From Mesorhizobium sp. WSM3862 (GTDB taxonomy: Bacteria > Pseudomonadota > Alphaproteobacteria > Rhizobiales > Rhizobiaceae): a DNA stretch of 64,000 bases. The position numbers were made by a program, and so were the translations under genes. Where the stretch lies: contig NZ_NSGE01000003.1 in NCBI RefSeq assembly GCF_002294985.1, forward strand, positions 310,001 to 374,000, given 5' to 3'. This document shows, in pieces, positions 10,653 to 20,548 of this stretch (the stretch's first letter is position 1; the number at the start of each line of letters is the position of its first letter). Below the pieces are notes generated by a model. The model worked only from the letters and a program-made list of their open reading frames with translations, did not search any database and was not told the DNA's origin.

Positions 10653-12887
10653 CTAAGCTGTCCGGACCTTTGCTTCGTCCGCGACGAATTCCAGCATGAT
10701 CGTCGACAGCGGCGGCAAGAGCATCGTCGCCGACGTGCCGCCCCCTTCCCTGCTCGCCACGATCATGCCGCCATTGCCCGTGCCGGAGCCGCCATACTCG
10801 GCGGCGTCAGTGTTGATGATCTCGCGCCACTCGCCCGCCTTCGGCAGCGGCACGCGATAGTTCTCGCGCGGCACCGGCGTGAAGTTGGAAATGACGGCGA
10901 TCGGGTTGCCGTCCGGCGCGCTGCGCAGCCAGGCAAAGACCGAATTGTCGCGATCGTCGACGATCAGCCAGGAGAAGCCTTCCGGCTCGCAGTCGCGCGC
11001 ATGCAGCGCCGGGCGCGAACGATAGAGGTAGTTCAAGTCCCGCACCGCCTGCCGGACGCCGCGGTGCGGGGCGTGCTCCAGCAGATTCCAGTCGAGCGCG
11101 CGTTCCTCGCTCCACTCGCGGCGCTGGGCGAATTCCTGGCCCATGAACAGGAGCTTCTTGCCGGGATAACCCCACATGAAGGCGTAGTAGGCGCGCAGAG
11201 TGGCGAATTTCTGCCAGTCGTCGCCTGCCATCTTGTGGAGCAGCGTGCCCTTGCCGTGCACGACCTCGTCATGAGAGAGCGGCAGCACGAAATTCTCGGA
11301 AAAAGCGTAGACCAGGCCGAAGGTGATGTCGTTGTGATGGTGCTTGCGGTAGATCGGCTCCTTGGAGAAATACTCCAGCGTGTCGTGCATGAAGCCCATG
11401 TTCCATTTGAAGCCGAAGCCGAGCCCGCCTTCATGCACCGGCTGCGATACCTTCGGCCATGAGGTCGATTCTTCGGCGATCGTCATCACCCAGGGATGAT
11501 GGCCGTAAAGCTCCTTGTTCATCTTCTGCAGGAAGCTGACCGCCTGCAAATTCTCGCGCCCACCTTTCTCGTTGGGAATCCACTCGCCCGACCTGCGCGA
11601 ATAATCGAGGTAGAGCATCGAGGCGACAGCGTCGACGCGCAAACCGTCGACATGGTATTTTTCGGCCCAGAACAGCGCGTTGTTGACGAGGAACGACACC
11701 ACCTCGCGGCGGCCGAAATTGTAGATGGCGGTATTCCAGTCGGGGTGAAAACCCTGGCGCGGGTCGGCATGCTCGTAGAGCGCGGTGCCGTCGAACTTCA
11801 CCAGCCCATGCTCGTCGACGGGGAAATGCGCCGGCACCCAGTCGAGGATGACGCCGACGCCGGCACGATGCGCGCCGTCGACGAAGCGGGCGAAGCCGTC
11901 GGGGTCGCCGAAGCGCGCGGTCGGCGCATAAAGGCCGGTCGTCTGGTAGCCCCAGGACGGATCGTAGGGGTGCTCCGAGATCGGCAGGAACTCGATATGG
12001 GTGAAGCCGGTTTCGACCACGTAAGGAATAAGCTGCGCGGCGAGCTCGTCCCAGCTGAGAAAGGTGCCGTCATCGCGGCGCTGCCACGAGCCGGCATGGA
12101 CCTCGTAGATCGAGATCGCCTCGCGCCGCGGATCGGCCTTTTGCCAGAAGCTGCGATGGGCCTCGTCGCCCCATTGATGCGCCATCGGCGGCGCCGTCAC
12201 CGAAGCGGTCGCCGGGCGCAGCTCGGACTCGAAGGCGAACGGATCGGCCTTGAGGGGCAGGCGCACGCCGTCGGGACCGATGATCTCGAACTTGTAAGGC
12301 TGGCCGGCGCCGAGGTCCGGAATGAACAGCTCCCAGATACCGGTGTCCTTGCGGTCGCGCATGGTGTGCCGGCGGCCGTCCCAGTCGTTGAAGGCGCCGA
12401 CCACCGAGACGCGCCGGGCGTTGGGCGCCCATACCGCGAAATGCACGCCGGTGGCGCTTTCATGCTCGATGATATGGGCGCCGAGCTTGTCGAAGAGCCT
12501 CAGGTGCGAGCCCTCCGCCATGTAGTAGTCGTCCATCGGGCCTAGCACCGGGCCGAAGGAATAAGGGTCGGTCAGCCACCAGTCGCCGCCGGCATTCCTC
12601 GCGTGATAGCGCAGCGGCTGACGCTTGCGGATCGACAGCTTGCCCTCGAAGAAGCCGGCATCGTTGCTGCGCACGAGTTCCCCGGCTTCCTTGCCGGTGA
12701 GCGTATAGGCGGTGACGAATTCGGCATTGGGCACGAAGCAGCGAGCGACAAAGCCCTTGCCGGCCGCGTGCACACCCAGAATGGCAAAGGGATCGCCATG
12801 CGTTCCGGCGACAATGGCCGCGACATCGCCGGCTGGCGCCAGTCCGTCCGGCCCGCTTGTTGCAGCGGTCGCGCGCGGCTTCCTCAT
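10653..12887 (-). CDS. glgB: 1,4-alpha-glucan branching enzyme
   Basis: 744-residue GH13 branching enzyme that introduces alpha-1,6 links into glycogen. Two N-terminal carbohydrate-binding/beta-sandwich regions precede the barrel ([20 protein letters not shown] marks the CBM48). Catalytic motifs: DWVPAHFP (region I), [17 protein letters not shown] with nucleophile Asp near residue 419, [10 protein letters not shown] with the acid/base Glu, and [15 protein letters not shown] (region IV). ATG 12887 (MRKPRATA) is chosen over a longer upstream reading because GGAGGGA lies about ten bases before it. The gap to glgP is 115 bases; the gap to glgC is 14. Confidence 0.95.
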   Translation of the reverse strand: MRKPRATAATSGPDGLAPAGDVAAIVAGTHGDPFAILGVHAAGKGFVARCFVPNAEFVTAYTLTGKEAGELVRSNDAGFFEGKLSIRKRQPLRYHARNAGGDWWLTDPYSFGPVLGPMDDYYMAEGSHLRLFDKLGAHIIEHESATGVHFAVWAPNARRVSVVGAFNDWDGRRHTMRDRKDTGIWELFIPDLGAGQPYKFEIIGPDGVRLPLKADPFAFESELRPATASVTAPPMAHQWGDEAHRSFWQKADPRREAISIYEVHAGSWQRRDDGTFLSWDELAAQLIPYVVETGFTHIEFLPISEHPYDPSWGYQTTGLYAPTARFGDPDGFARFVDGAHRAGVGVILDWVPAHFPVDEHGLVKFDGTALYEHADPRQGFHPDWNTAIYNFGRREVVSFLVNNALFWAEKYHVDGLRVDAVASMLYLDYSRRSGEWIPNEKGGRENLQAVSFLQKMNKELYGHHPWVMTIAEESTSWPKVSQPVHEGGLGFGFKWNMGFMHDTLEYFSKEPIYRKHHHNDITFGLVYAFSENFVLPLSHDEVVHGKGTLLHKMAGDDWQKFATLRAYYAFMWGYPGKKLLFMGQEFAQRREWSEERALDWNLLEHAPHRGVRQAVRDLNYLYRSRPALHARDCEPEGFSWLIVDDRDNSVFAWLRSAPDGNPIAVISNFTPVPRENYRVPLPKAGEWREIINTDAAEYGGSGTGNGGMIVASREGGGTSATMLLPPLSTIMLEFVADEAKVRTA

Positions 12888-13002
12888 CAGGCGGCGTCCC
12901 TCCCTGGGAACTATTCTGGTTTGTGCATATGTTGGCCCAAAACGGCTAGGCACTTTTGGGCGACATGCACGTCCACGTTGTCGGCGGCCTCATGCAATCA
13001 CA

Positions 13003-15465
13003 TCAGACAGGTACGTTCCAGATTTCTTTCGCGTATTGGCGAATGGTGCGATCGGACGAGAACCAGCCGACGCGGGCGACATTGCGGATGGCGCGCGCGT
13101 ACCAGTCGGGACTGTTGCGCCAGACGTCGTCGACCTCGCGCTGGCAGGCGGCGTAGGAGTCGAAATCGGCCGCCACCATGAACCAGTCGCTCTGATAAAG
13201 GCCGTTCATGAGGTCGCGGTAGCGGTTGGGATCGTCAGGCGAGAAGACGCCGGAGGAGATCGCCGACACCGCCTGCGACAACTCCGGCGAGGACGCGATC
13301 ACGCCGCGCGGATTGTAGCCGTTGTCGCGGCGTTCGGCGACCTCGGCGGTGGTGAGGCCGAAGATGAAGATGTTGTCGTCGCCGACGCGCTCCTTGATCT
13401 CGACATTGGCGCCGTCGAGCGTGCCGATGGTCAAGGCGCCGTTGAGGGCAAACTTCATGTTGCCGGTGCCGGAAGCCTCCATGCCGGCGGTCGAGATCTG
13501 CTCGGAAAGGTCGGCCGCCGGCATCATCACCTCGGCGAGGCTGACATTGTAGTTCGGGACAAACACAACCTTGAGCAGGCCGCGCGTCGAGGGATCGCCG
13601 TTGATCACCCGGGCGACGTCGTTGGCCAGTTTGATGATGAGCTTGGCGTTGTGGTAGCTCGGCGCCGCCTTGCCGCCGAAGAATTTAACCCGCGGCATCC
13701 AGTCCCGCTCGGGATGCGAGCGGATCTGGTCGTAGAGCGCGATCGCCTCCAGAATGTTGAGCAATTGGCGCTTGTATTCGTGGATGCGCTTGACCTGGAT
13801 GTCGAACAGCGCCGAAGGATCGAGCCTGATGCCGAGCCGGTCGGCGACTAGGTTTGCAAGCCTCACCTTGTTCTGGCGCTTCACGGCGGCAAACTTCTCG
13901 CGGAAGGCGGAGTCGCCGGCAAGAGGATCGAGATCCTTGATCGCTTCGATGTCGTCCATGAAGCGGTTCCCGATCGCTTCGCGGGCAAGCGCGGTCAGGC
14001 CCGGATTGCACTGGATCAGCCAGCGCCTGGGCGTGATGCCGTTGGTCTTGTTGTTGATGCGGTCGGGATAGAGCTTGTGGAGATCGGCAAACACCGTCTC
14101 CTTCATCAGTTCGGTGTGCAGCGCCGAGACGCCGTTGATCGAATGCGAGCCGACGAAAGCGAGGTTGCCCATGCGCACGCGGCGGTCGCCATTTTCCTGG
14201 ATCAGCGAGATGCGGGCGATCTGCTCGCCCGAGAATTTTCCGGTGGCCCGCGCCTCCAGGAGCACCTGGGCGTTGATGGCGTAGACGATCTGCATGTGGC
14301 GCGGCAAGAGACGCTCGAACAGCGGCACCGGCCAGCTTTCCAACGCCTCCGGCAGCAACGTGTGGTTGGTGTAGGCGAAGGTACGCTTGGTGATGTCCCA
14401 GGCAAGGTCGAAATCCATGCCGTGAACGTCCATCAGAAGCCGCATCAGCTCCGGCACGGCGACGGCCGGATGGGTGTCGTTCAGGTGGATCGCGGCCTTG
14501 TCGGGCAACGATCTCAGGTCGCCGTACTGGCTGAGATGCCGCTGGACGATGTCCTGCAGCGAAGCAGTCGAGAAGAAATATTCCTGGCGCAGCCGGAGCT
14601 CCTGCCCGGCCATGTGCGAGTCGGCCGGATAGAGAACGCGCGACAGCGCGTCCGCCTTGTTGCTTTCGGCGAGCGCGCCGATGTGGTCGCCGGCATTGAA
14701 CTTGTCGAGCAGAATCGGGTCGATCGGCATGCCGGACCAGAGCCGCAGCGTGTTGACGCGCTTGGCGCGCCAGCCCGCCACCGGCGTGTCATAGGCGACT
14801 GCCAGCACATGCTCATTGGGCCTCCAGACATGGCGCTCCAGGCGGCCGTCCTTTGAGGTGATCGATTCCACGGAGCCGCCGAAGCCGACCTCGAAGGAAC
14901 GTTCGCGCCGCTCGAACTCCCACGGGTTGCCGTGGTCGAGCCAGGTCTCCGGCAGCTCGACCTGCCAGCCGTCATGGATCTCCTGCCGGAACATGCCATT
15001 GGCATAGCGGATGCCGTAGCCGTGGGCGGGGATATCGACCGTCGCCATGCTTTCCATGAAGCAGGCGGCAAGCCGGCCGAGGCCGCCATTGCCGAGGGCT
15101 GCGTCCGGTTCAAGGCCGGCGATCAAGTCGAGATCCACGCCGAGCGAAGCCAGCGCCTCGCGCATGTTCTCCATCAGGCCGAGATTGGAGAAGGCGTCGC
15201 GCATCAGGCGCCCGATGAGGAATTCGAGCGAGAGATAGTAGACGCGCTTTTCCTGCTGGTCGTAGGCTTCCTTGGTCGCCTGGATCCAGTGATCGACGAC
15301 GCGGTCGCGCACCACCTTGATCGAGGCGGTCAGCCAGTCGTAGGGCGTTGCGACGGTGGTGTCCTTGCCGACCCGGTACTTGAGCGACATCAGGACTTCC
15401 TCGGCGAGCGTCCTGGGATCGGGGTGGTCGAGAGCGGGGGCTTCGATCGTCATGGCGGGTTTCAT
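13003..15465 (-). CDS. glgP: Glycogen phosphorylase
   Basis: 820-residue GT35 phosphorylase that releases glucose-1-phosphate from glycogen chain ends. The pyridoxal-phosphate segment EASGTGNMKFALNGALTIG is intact, with the Schiff-base Lys near residue 671. N-terminal EEVLMSLKYRVGKD and the GNGGLGRLAACFMES motif are typical of the family. ATG 15465 (MKPAMTIEAP) has GAGAGG a few bases upstream. It is the first gene of the glg operon, so the operon carries both synthesis and breakdown functions. A 12-base CG-centred palindrome lies about 85 bases upstream and could be an operator. Confidence 0.95.
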   Translation of the reverse strand: MKPAMTIEAPALDHPDPRTLAEEVLMSLKYRVGKDTTVATPYDWLTASIKVVRDRVVDHWIQATKEAYDQQEKRVYYLSLEFLIGRLMRDAFSNLGLMENMREALASLGVDLDLIAGLEPDAALGNGGLGRLAACFMESMATVDIPAHGYGIRYANGMFRQEIHDGWQVELPETWLDHGNPWEFERRERSFEVGFGGSVESITSKDGRLERHVWRPNEHVLAVAYDTPVAGWRAKRVNTLRLWSGMPIDPILLDKFNAGDHIGALAESNKADALSRVLYPADSHMAGQELRLRQEYFFSTASLQDIVQRHLSQYGDLRSLPDKAAIHLNDTHPAVAVPELMRLLMDVHGMDFDLAWDITKRTFAYTNHTLLPEALESWPVPLFERLLPRHMQIVYAINAQVLLEARATGKFSGEQIARISLIQENGDRRVRMGNLAFVGSHSINGVSALHTELMKETVFADLHKLYPDRINNKTNGITPRRWLIQCNPGLTALAREAIGNRFMDDIEAIKDLDPLAGDSAFREKFAAVKRQNKVRLANLVADRLGIRLDPSALFDIQVKRIHEYKRQLLNILEAIALYDQIRSHPERDWMPRVKFFGGKAAPSYHNAKLIIKLANDVARVINGDPSTRGLLKVVFVPNYNVSLAEVMMPAADLSEQISTAGMEASGTGNMKFALNGALTIGTLDGANVEIKERVGDDNIFIFGLTTAEVAERRDNGYNPRGVIASSPELSQAVSAISSGVFSPDDPNRYRDLMNGLYQSDWFMVAADFDSYAACQREVDDVWRNSPDWYARAIRNVARVGWFSSDRTIRQYAKEIWNVPV

Positions 15466-15548
15466 ATCGCCTCTCGTTCGGTTGGCCTGATCATAGCGGC
15501 TTTCACCGTTTCTCCTACCCCAGTTTGCCGCGCTGCAGCATATAATGT

Positions 15549-15560
15549 TAAATCGATTTA
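15549..15560. promoter_or_regulatory. CG-centred palindrome, candidate LacI-type operator upstream of glgP
   Basis: TAAATCGATTTA is a perfect 12-base palindrome with a central CG, the general form of LacI/GalR-family operators. It lies in the 149-base gap between frcA and glgP, upstream of the glg operon, next to an AT-rich TTATAT that could be a -10 on the minus strand. No LacI gene is present in the window, so the regulator, if any, is elsewhere. The role is inferred. Confidence 0.4.
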
Positions 15561-15614
15561 GGACGGAGTGTCCATCCGATGCACCTGGGGCCAATTACCA
15601 TGGTGGGGCGGAGA

Positions 15615-16397
15615 TCAGGCCGCCAGCGCGTCCTCCGGCGGCTTCTTGGCGCCGGTCATGAGCGCGACGGCATCCGACATTGAAATCTGCTTCGGATCGA
15701 CGACGCATAGACGCCGTCCAAGCCTGTGGATGTGGATGCGATCCGCGACCTCGAAGACATGCGGCATGTTGTGCGAGATGAGCACGATCGGCAGGCCGCG
15801 CTTCTTGACGTCGAGGATTAGCTCGAGGACGCGGCGGCTTTCCTTGACGCCGAGCGCCGCCGTCGGTTCGTCCATGATCACCACCTTCGATCCGAAGGCG
15901 GCGGCGCGAGCCACGGCGACGCCCTGGCGCTGGCCGCCCGAGAGCGTCTCCACCGCCTGGCTGATGTTCTGGATGGTCATCAGGCCGAGTTCGGTCAGCT
16001 TGTCACGGGCGCGCTTTTCCATCGCCGGACGATCCAGCATGCGGAACCAACTGCCGAGCGGACCCGGTTTGCGGATCTCGCGGCCGAGGAACATGTTGTC
16101 GGCGATCGACAGTGCCGGCGACAATGCCAGGTTCTGGTAGACGGTCTCGATCCCCGCCTCGCGGGCCTCGATGGGCGATTTGAACTGGACCTGCTTGCCG
16201 TCCAGCTCAATCACCCCTTCATCGGGATGCACGGCGCCGGAGATCGCCTTGATGAGCGTCGACTTACCGGCGCCGTTGTCGCCGATCACGGCCAGGATTT
16301 CTCCCGGGTAGAGATCGAAGTCGCAGTTGTTGAGCGCGGTCACGCGGCCGTAGCGCTTGGTCAGACCGCGCGCGGTGAGAACAGCCTGCTGGGTCAT
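15615..16397 (-). CDS. Sugar ABC transporter ATP-binding protein (FrcA-like)
   Basis: 260-residue single-domain ABC ATPase. Walker A GDNGAGKST (residues 39-47), signature LSGGQRQGVAVAR, Walker B VVIMDEPTAALG and a switch-His ISHNMPH are intact. Most ribose-class ATPases carry two ABC domains; this one carries a single domain, as in the rhizobial fructose importer FrcA. It would energise the permease encoded two bases upstream. The longer upstream reading is rejected because it overlaps the permease. Substrate is assigned from the neighbours (fructokinase-like kinase, ROK regulator) and is likely fructose, possibly also other hexoses. Confidence 0.85.
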   Translation of the reverse strand: MTQQAVLTARGLTKRYGRVTALNNCDFDLYPGEILAVIGDNGAGKSTLIKAISGAVHPDEGVIELDGKQVQFKSPIEAREAGIETVYQNLALSPALSIADNMFLGREIRKPGPLGSWFRMLDRPAMEKRARDKLTELGLMTIQNISQAVETLSGGQRQGVAVARAAAFGSKVVIMDEPTAALGVKESRRVLELILDVKKRGLPIVLISHNMPHVFEVADRIHIHRLGRRLCVVDPKQISMSDAVALMTGAKKPPEDALAA

Positions 16398-16399
16398 GG

Positions 16400-17464
16400 T
16401 TACACCGAAACCTTTCTGATCCACTGGTCGATCGCCACGGCGCCGATAATCAGGACACCGGTGAGCAGCACTTTCCATTGCGGGTCAGCGCCCAGCATGT
16501 TGAGGCCCATCGAGACGACGCCGACGATCATGGCGCCGAACAGCGTGCCGAGGATGGAGCCGCGGCCGCCAAAGAGCGAGATGCCCCCGATCACGGTCGC
16601 GGTGATCGCTTGCAGATTATAGTCGGTGACGGCGGCGGACGGCGAGATCGAGCCGTTGCGGCCGATCGACACCCAGGCAGCGAAGGCGGCGATCAGACCG
16701 GCAAGCGTATAGACGGCCATCAGCACAGACTTGGTCTGGATACCGGAGAGTTTCGCCGCTTCCGGGTCGTCGCCGACGGCATAGACATGGCGGCCCCACG
16801 CCGTGTGGTTGAGTACATACCACAAGAGCAGCACCAACAGCACCATGGCGATGACGCCGGCCGTCAGCACGGCGGAGCCGACCCTGAAGCTCAGCGCGAA
16901 GAGATGCAGCAGCGGCGCCTGAGCGTCGACATCGGCGTCGCGGATCGTCTCATTGGCCGAGTAGATGAAATTGGTGGCCATGACGATGTTCCAGGTGCCC
17001 AGCGTCACGATGAACGGCGGCAATTTCATATAGGCGACCAGCAAGCCGTTGAGCATGCCGCAAACCGCGCCTGCGCCAAGCCCGAGCAACACGGCCAGGA
17101 TTGTCGGCATGCCATAAGTGATGGCGCAATTGCCCATGACCACCGCCGAGATGACCATCACCACGCCGATCGAAAGATCGATGCCGGCGGTCAGGATGAC
17201 CAGCGTCTGGGCAGCGCCCAGGATGCCGACGATGGCGATCTGCTGCAGGATCAGCGTCAGCGTGTAGGACGAAAAGAAGCGGCCACCGATGGCAACGCCG
17301 AAGATGATGACCGACAGCACCAGCACGATCAGCGGCACCGCCGCCGGCGTGGAGTGCAGGAAATGCTGGGCGCGCTTGACGAACGACTTGCCGTGCTCGT
17401 CGAAGGCCGCGACGCTGCTGTCGCTGCCCGAAAGTACCTTCTCGAATTCCTGAATCTGAGACAT
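16400..17464 (-). CDS. Sugar ABC transporter permease (FrcC-like)
   Basis: 354-residue inner-membrane permease of the ribose/xylose/fructose type (BPD_transp_2). About eight to ten hydrophobic segments are visible, with the family motif LTAGIDLSIGVVMVISAVVMGN and a late GRGSILGTLFGAMIVG loop. A cytosolic N-terminus of about 40 residues precedes the first helix. Start ATG 17464 has a GGAG Shine-Dalgarno. It partners with the substrate-binding protein (161-base gap upstream) and the ATPase (two-base gap downstream). Confidence 0.9.
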   Translation of the reverse strand: MSQIQEFEKVLSGSDSSVAAFDEHGKSFVKRAQHFLHSTPAAVPLIVLVLSVIIFGVAIGGRFFSSYTLTLILQQIAIVGILGAAQTLVILTAGIDLSIGVVMVISAVVMGNCAITYGMPTILAVLLGLGAGAVCGMLNGLLVAYMKLPPFIVTLGTWNIVMATNFIYSANETIRDADVDAQAPLLHLFALSFRVGSAVLTAGVIAMVLLVLLLWYVLNHTAWGRHVYAVGDDPEAAKLSGIQTKSVLMAVYTLAGLIAAFAAWVSIGRNGSISPSAAVTDYNLQAITATVIGGISLFGGRGSILGTLFGAMIVGVVSMGLNMLGADPQWKVLLTGVLIIGAVAIDQWIRKVSV

Positions 17465-17625
17465 GTATCCTCCCGTATGCGCACAGCCTTCTCATTGCTG
17501 CGCGCGCCGTCGACGCCTCTTCCGGTCTGTCGCCAGGATTGTCCGCGCTTGACGAAGGCGCATCGTCCACCCGATGCGGCCGGGGATCAAGCCCCCAGCC
17601 GCAAGCTTTGTGAACCGTCAGAGCG

Positions 17626-18660
17626 TCAGCCCCAGCACTTGGCGAGGCCTTCCTTGGTGTCGATCGACTTGACGCCGTTGGCCGGCTTGTCGGTGACGAG
17701 ATTGACGCCGGTGTCGAAGAAGTTCTTCCCTTCGGTCGGCTTCGGCTTCGTTCCGTCCTTGGCAAATTTGGCGATCGCCTCGATGCCGAGCGCCGCCATC
17801 TGCAGCGGGTACTGCTGCGAGGTGGCGCCGATAACGCCCTCGGCAACCGACTTGACGCCCGGGCAGCCGCCGTCGACCGAAACGATCAGCACCTGCTTTT
17901 CCAGACCGACGGCCTTGAGCGCCTGGTAGGCACCGACAGCGGCCGGCTCGTTGATGGTGTGGATGACGTTGATGGTGTTGTCCTTTTGCAGGAGGTTCTC
18001 CATCGCCTTGCGGCCGCCTTCCTCGTTGCCGTTGGTCACGTCGTGGCCGACGATGCGCGGATCGTCCTCGTCGCCGATCTTGTTGGGATCCTTCACGTCG
18101 ATGCCGTAGCCCATCATGAAGCCCTGGTCGCGCAGAACGTCGACGGTCGGCTGCGAGGGAGTGAGGTCGAGGAAGCCGATCTTGGCGTCCTTGGCCTTGT
18201 CGCCGAGCGTGGCGGCGGCCCAGGCGCCGATCAGCTTGCCGGCCTCCAGATTGTCGGTGGCGAAGGTCGCGTCGGCAGCGTCGATCGGATCGAGCGGCGT
18301 GTCGAGGGCGATCACCAGCAGGCCGGCGTCACGCGCCTTCTTCACCGTCGGCACGATGCCCTTGGTGTCAGAGGCGGTGATCAGGATGCCCTTGGCGCCG
18401 TCGGCAATGCAGCTCTCGATCGCCGCGACCTGGCTCTCGCTGTCGCCGTCGATCTTGCCGGCATAGGTCTTCAGGTCGACGCCGAGTTCCTTGGCCTTGG
18501 CGGTCGCGCCTTCCTTCATCTTGACGAAGAAGGGATTGGTATCGGTCTTGGTGATCAGGCAGGCGCCGACGCCCGCAGCGGATGCGGACGAGGCGAATGC
18601 GAGCAGGCCCAGCCCGGCCGCCGCGAATACGGTGGACTTCAGCAGCGATTTCTTGGTCAC
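17626..18660 (-). CDS. Sugar ABC transporter substrate-binding protein (FrcB-like)
   Basis: 344-residue periplasmic binding protein of the ribose/fructose class (Peripla_BP_4). A signal peptide is clear: KKSLLKS, a hydrophobic [11 protein letters not shown] core, then a SASA cleavage region. The mature chain starts with [20 protein letters not shown] and has the [12 protein letters not shown] and [12 protein letters not shown] binding-pocket segments. GTG 18660 is taken as start because GGAGGAAATC lies directly before it and it places the signal peptide at the N-terminus; the longer reading would bury it. First gene of the importer operon, divergent from the ROK regulator across an inverted-repeat promoter. 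Confidence 0.9.
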   Translation of the reverse strand: MTKKSLLKSTVFAAAGLGLLAFASSASAAGVGACLITKTDTNPFFVKMKEGATAKAKELGVDLKTYAGKIDGDSESQVAAIESCIADGAKGILITASDTKGIVPTVKKARDAGLLVIALDTPLDPIDAADATFATDNLEAGKLIGAWAAATLGDKAKDAKIGFLDLTPSQPTVDVLRDQGFMMGYGIDVKDPNKIGDEDDPRIVGHDVTNGNEEGGRKAMENLLQKDNTINVIHTINEPAAVGAYQALKAVGLEKQVLIVSVDGGCPGVKSVAEGVIGATSQQYPLQMAALGIEAIAKFAKDGTKPKPTEGKNFFDTGVNLVTDKPANGVKSIDTKEGLAKCWG

Positions 18661-18770
18661 GATTTCCTCCCAATGGAACCATTCCGGACGCCGGCCAACC
18701 CGGCGCCTCGAGCGCATCCAACCATTTTTCCCAGCGTGGACGCCACCCCAAAAGACACCAGTCCGCATCA

Positions 18771-18810
18771 TCTGTCAATAATTAAATCACTCTTATTTAT
18801 TATTGACAGA
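18771..18810. promoter_or_regulatory. Inverted repeat in the frcB/ROK divergent promoter
   Basis: Two perfect 12-base arms, TCTGTCAATAAT (18771-18782) and ATTATTGACAGA (18799-18810), are separated by 16 AT-rich bases. Each arm contains TTGACA oriented outward, so each could be the -35 box of one divergent promoter: minus strand to frcB, plus strand to the ROK gene. A protein binding both arms would control both directions. The ROK regulator is the obvious candidate; binding is inferred. Confidence 0.6.
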
Positions 18811-18872
18811 CTTGCGCTGTTCACTCATTCTGAACGAAAAGCCAGTGTGGGGAAACCGACGGGAGGAACAGG

Positions 18873-20099
18873 GTGGAGACCGGCATTGCGAGGCACGGTT
18901 CGCCCGAGGCTCTGGAGAGCCGGCTGCATCGCGGCACGAACCAGAGCGGCATGCGCGACCACAATGAAAGGCTGGTGCTGTCACTGGTGCGCCAGCATGG
19001 CAGCCTCGCCAAATCCGACATCGCGCGCATGACGGGGCTGTCGGCTCAGACGGTATCCGTCATCATGCGCGAGCTGGAAGAGGACAAGCTGCTCGTGCGC
19101 CAGGCGCCGCTGCGCGGCAAGATCGGCCAGCCGTCGATCCCGATGGCGCTCAATCCGGAAGGAGCTTTCTTCATCGGTCTCAAGATCGGCCGCCGCAGCG
19201 CCGAGCTGGTGCTGATCGACTTCCTCGGCAATGTGCGATCGATGCTGCAGAATTCCTATCGTTATCCGGCGCCGCGCGAGACGGTGGAGTTCGTCGGCGC
19301 TGGGATCAAACAAATGCGCGGCGAGCTGACACCGGCGCAGGACAAGCGCATCGCCGGGCTCGGGATCGCCATGCCGTTCGAGCTCTGGAGCTGGGCCGAC
19401 ACAGCCGGCGCGCCACGCGAGATCATGGACGAATGGCGCCATCGCGACATCCGCGCCGACATCCAGTCCCAATGCGACTTTCCGGTCTATCTGCAGAACG
19501 ACGCCACGTCCGCTTGCGGGGCAGAGCTCGTCTTCGGCCAGGCGGGTGCGGCGCGCGACTTCGTCTATTTCTATATCGGCGCCTTTGCCGGCGGCGGCAT
19601 CGTGCTCAACGGCCGCCTGTTCGGCGGGCCGACCGGCAATGCCGGCGCGCTGGGTTCGATGCCGGTGCCCGGACCGGACGGCAAGCCGACACAGCTTATC
19701 GACGTCGCCTCGATCGCCATGCTGGAAAAGGCGCTGAGCGCCAAGGGCATCGACGGCTCCTATCTGTGGACCTCGCCGCAGGAATGGGGCGAGATCGGCG
19801 CCGAGCTCGACGACTGGATCGCAAGTGCTGCACAGGCTTTGGCCTATGCGATCGTTGCCGCCTCGTCGGTCATCGATTTCGAGGCCGCGGTGATCGACGG
19901 CTGGATGCCGCTCGACGTGCGGCGGAGGCTTGTCGATGCGGTGACGGACGCGATCACCGGTATCGACGCCGAGGGGCTGAAGCTGCCGGTCGTACGCGAA
20001 GGAACGGTCGGCATCCATGCGCGGGCGCTTGGCGGCGCCAGCCTGCCGCTTTCCGAACGCTTCCTGATCGGACCGACGACGATTTCCAGGAGCGCCTGA
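18873..20099 (+). CDS. ROK-family transcriptional regulator (FrcR-like)
   Basis: 408-residue regulator. An N-terminal winged helix-turn-helix (about residues 28-85, SLAKSDIARMTGLSAQTVSVIMRELEE) is joined to a ROK sugar-kinase-like fold. The kinase phosphate loop is altered (GLKIGRRSAEL instead of an intact DxGGTK) and the CxCG zinc motif is absent, so it is a sensor and not an enzyme. GTG start 18873 follows GGGAGGAACA. Its position, divergent from the transporter and in front of a mutarotase and sugar kinase, matches the fructose regulator arrangement of rhizobia. Probably a repressor relieved by the sugar. Confidence 0.85.
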   Translation: METGIARHGSPEALESRLHRGTNQSGMRDHNERLVLSLVRQHGSLAKSDIARMTGLSAQTVSVIMRELEEDKLLVRQAPLRGKIGQPSIPMALNPEGAFFIGLKIGRRSAELVLIDFLGNVRSMLQNSYRYPAPRETVEFVGAGIKQMRGELTPAQDKRIAGLGIAMPFELWSWADTAGAPREIMDEWRHRDIRADIQSQCDFPVYLQNDATSACGAELVFGQAGAARDFVYFYIGAFAGGGIVLNGRLFGGPTGNAGALGSMPVPGPDGKPTQLIDVASIAMLEKALSAKGIDGSYLWTSPQEWGEIGAELDDWIASAAQALAYAIVAASSVIDFEAAVIDGWMPLDVRRRLVDAVTDAITGIDAEGLKLPVVREGTVGIHARALGGASLPLSERFLIGPTTISRSA

Positions 20100-20101
20100 C
20101 C

Positions 20102-20548
20102 ATGCTGATCGGCATTCCGTCGCTGCTCGGCCCGCAGCTTCTGGCGACGCTCAGGGCCATGGGCCATGGCGACGAGATCGCCATCGTCGACGGCAATTAT
20201 CCGGCCGAGGAACAGGCGCGCAGGCTGATCCGCGCCGACGGCCATGCCGTCATTCCGGTGCTGGACGCCGTTTTGAGCGTGCTGCCGGTGGATGAGGCGG
20301 TGCCGGAGGCCCTGTTCCGCGCCTCGGTCAAAGGCGATCCGGCGCTCGCCGATCCCGTGCATCACGAGATGGAAGCGGTCTGCGCCAAACGCGCGCCGGG
20401 GCACAAGCTGATTGCGCTGGCGGGGGCCGACTTCTATGCACGCGTCAAGGCCGCGCATGCGATCGTCGCGACCAGCGAACCCAGGCTTTATGCCAACATC
20501 ATCATCCGTAAGGGCGTGATCCATCCGCCGGAGACCGAGACACAATGA
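20102..20548 (+). CDS. RbsD/FucU-family sugar mutarotase
   Basis: 148-residue protein of the RbsD/FucU family, which interconverts anomers of free sugars such as ribose or fucose. The N-terminus (MLIGIPSLLGPQLLATLRAMGHGDEI) carries the family His and Asp, followed by IVDGNYPA. The C-terminal TSEPRLYANIIIRKG is the typical ring-contact segment. It starts two bases after the ROK gene stop and overlaps the kinase gene by ATGA, so it belongs to the same operon. It probably prepares the imported sugar for the kinase. Confidence 0.88.
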   Translation: MLIGIPSLLGPQLLATLRAMGHGDEIAIVDGNYPAEEQARRLIRADGHAVIPVLDAVLSVLPVDEAVPEALFRASVKGDPALADPVHHEMEAVCAKRAPGHKLIALAGADFYARVKAAHAIVATSEPRLYANIIIRKGVIHPPETETQ

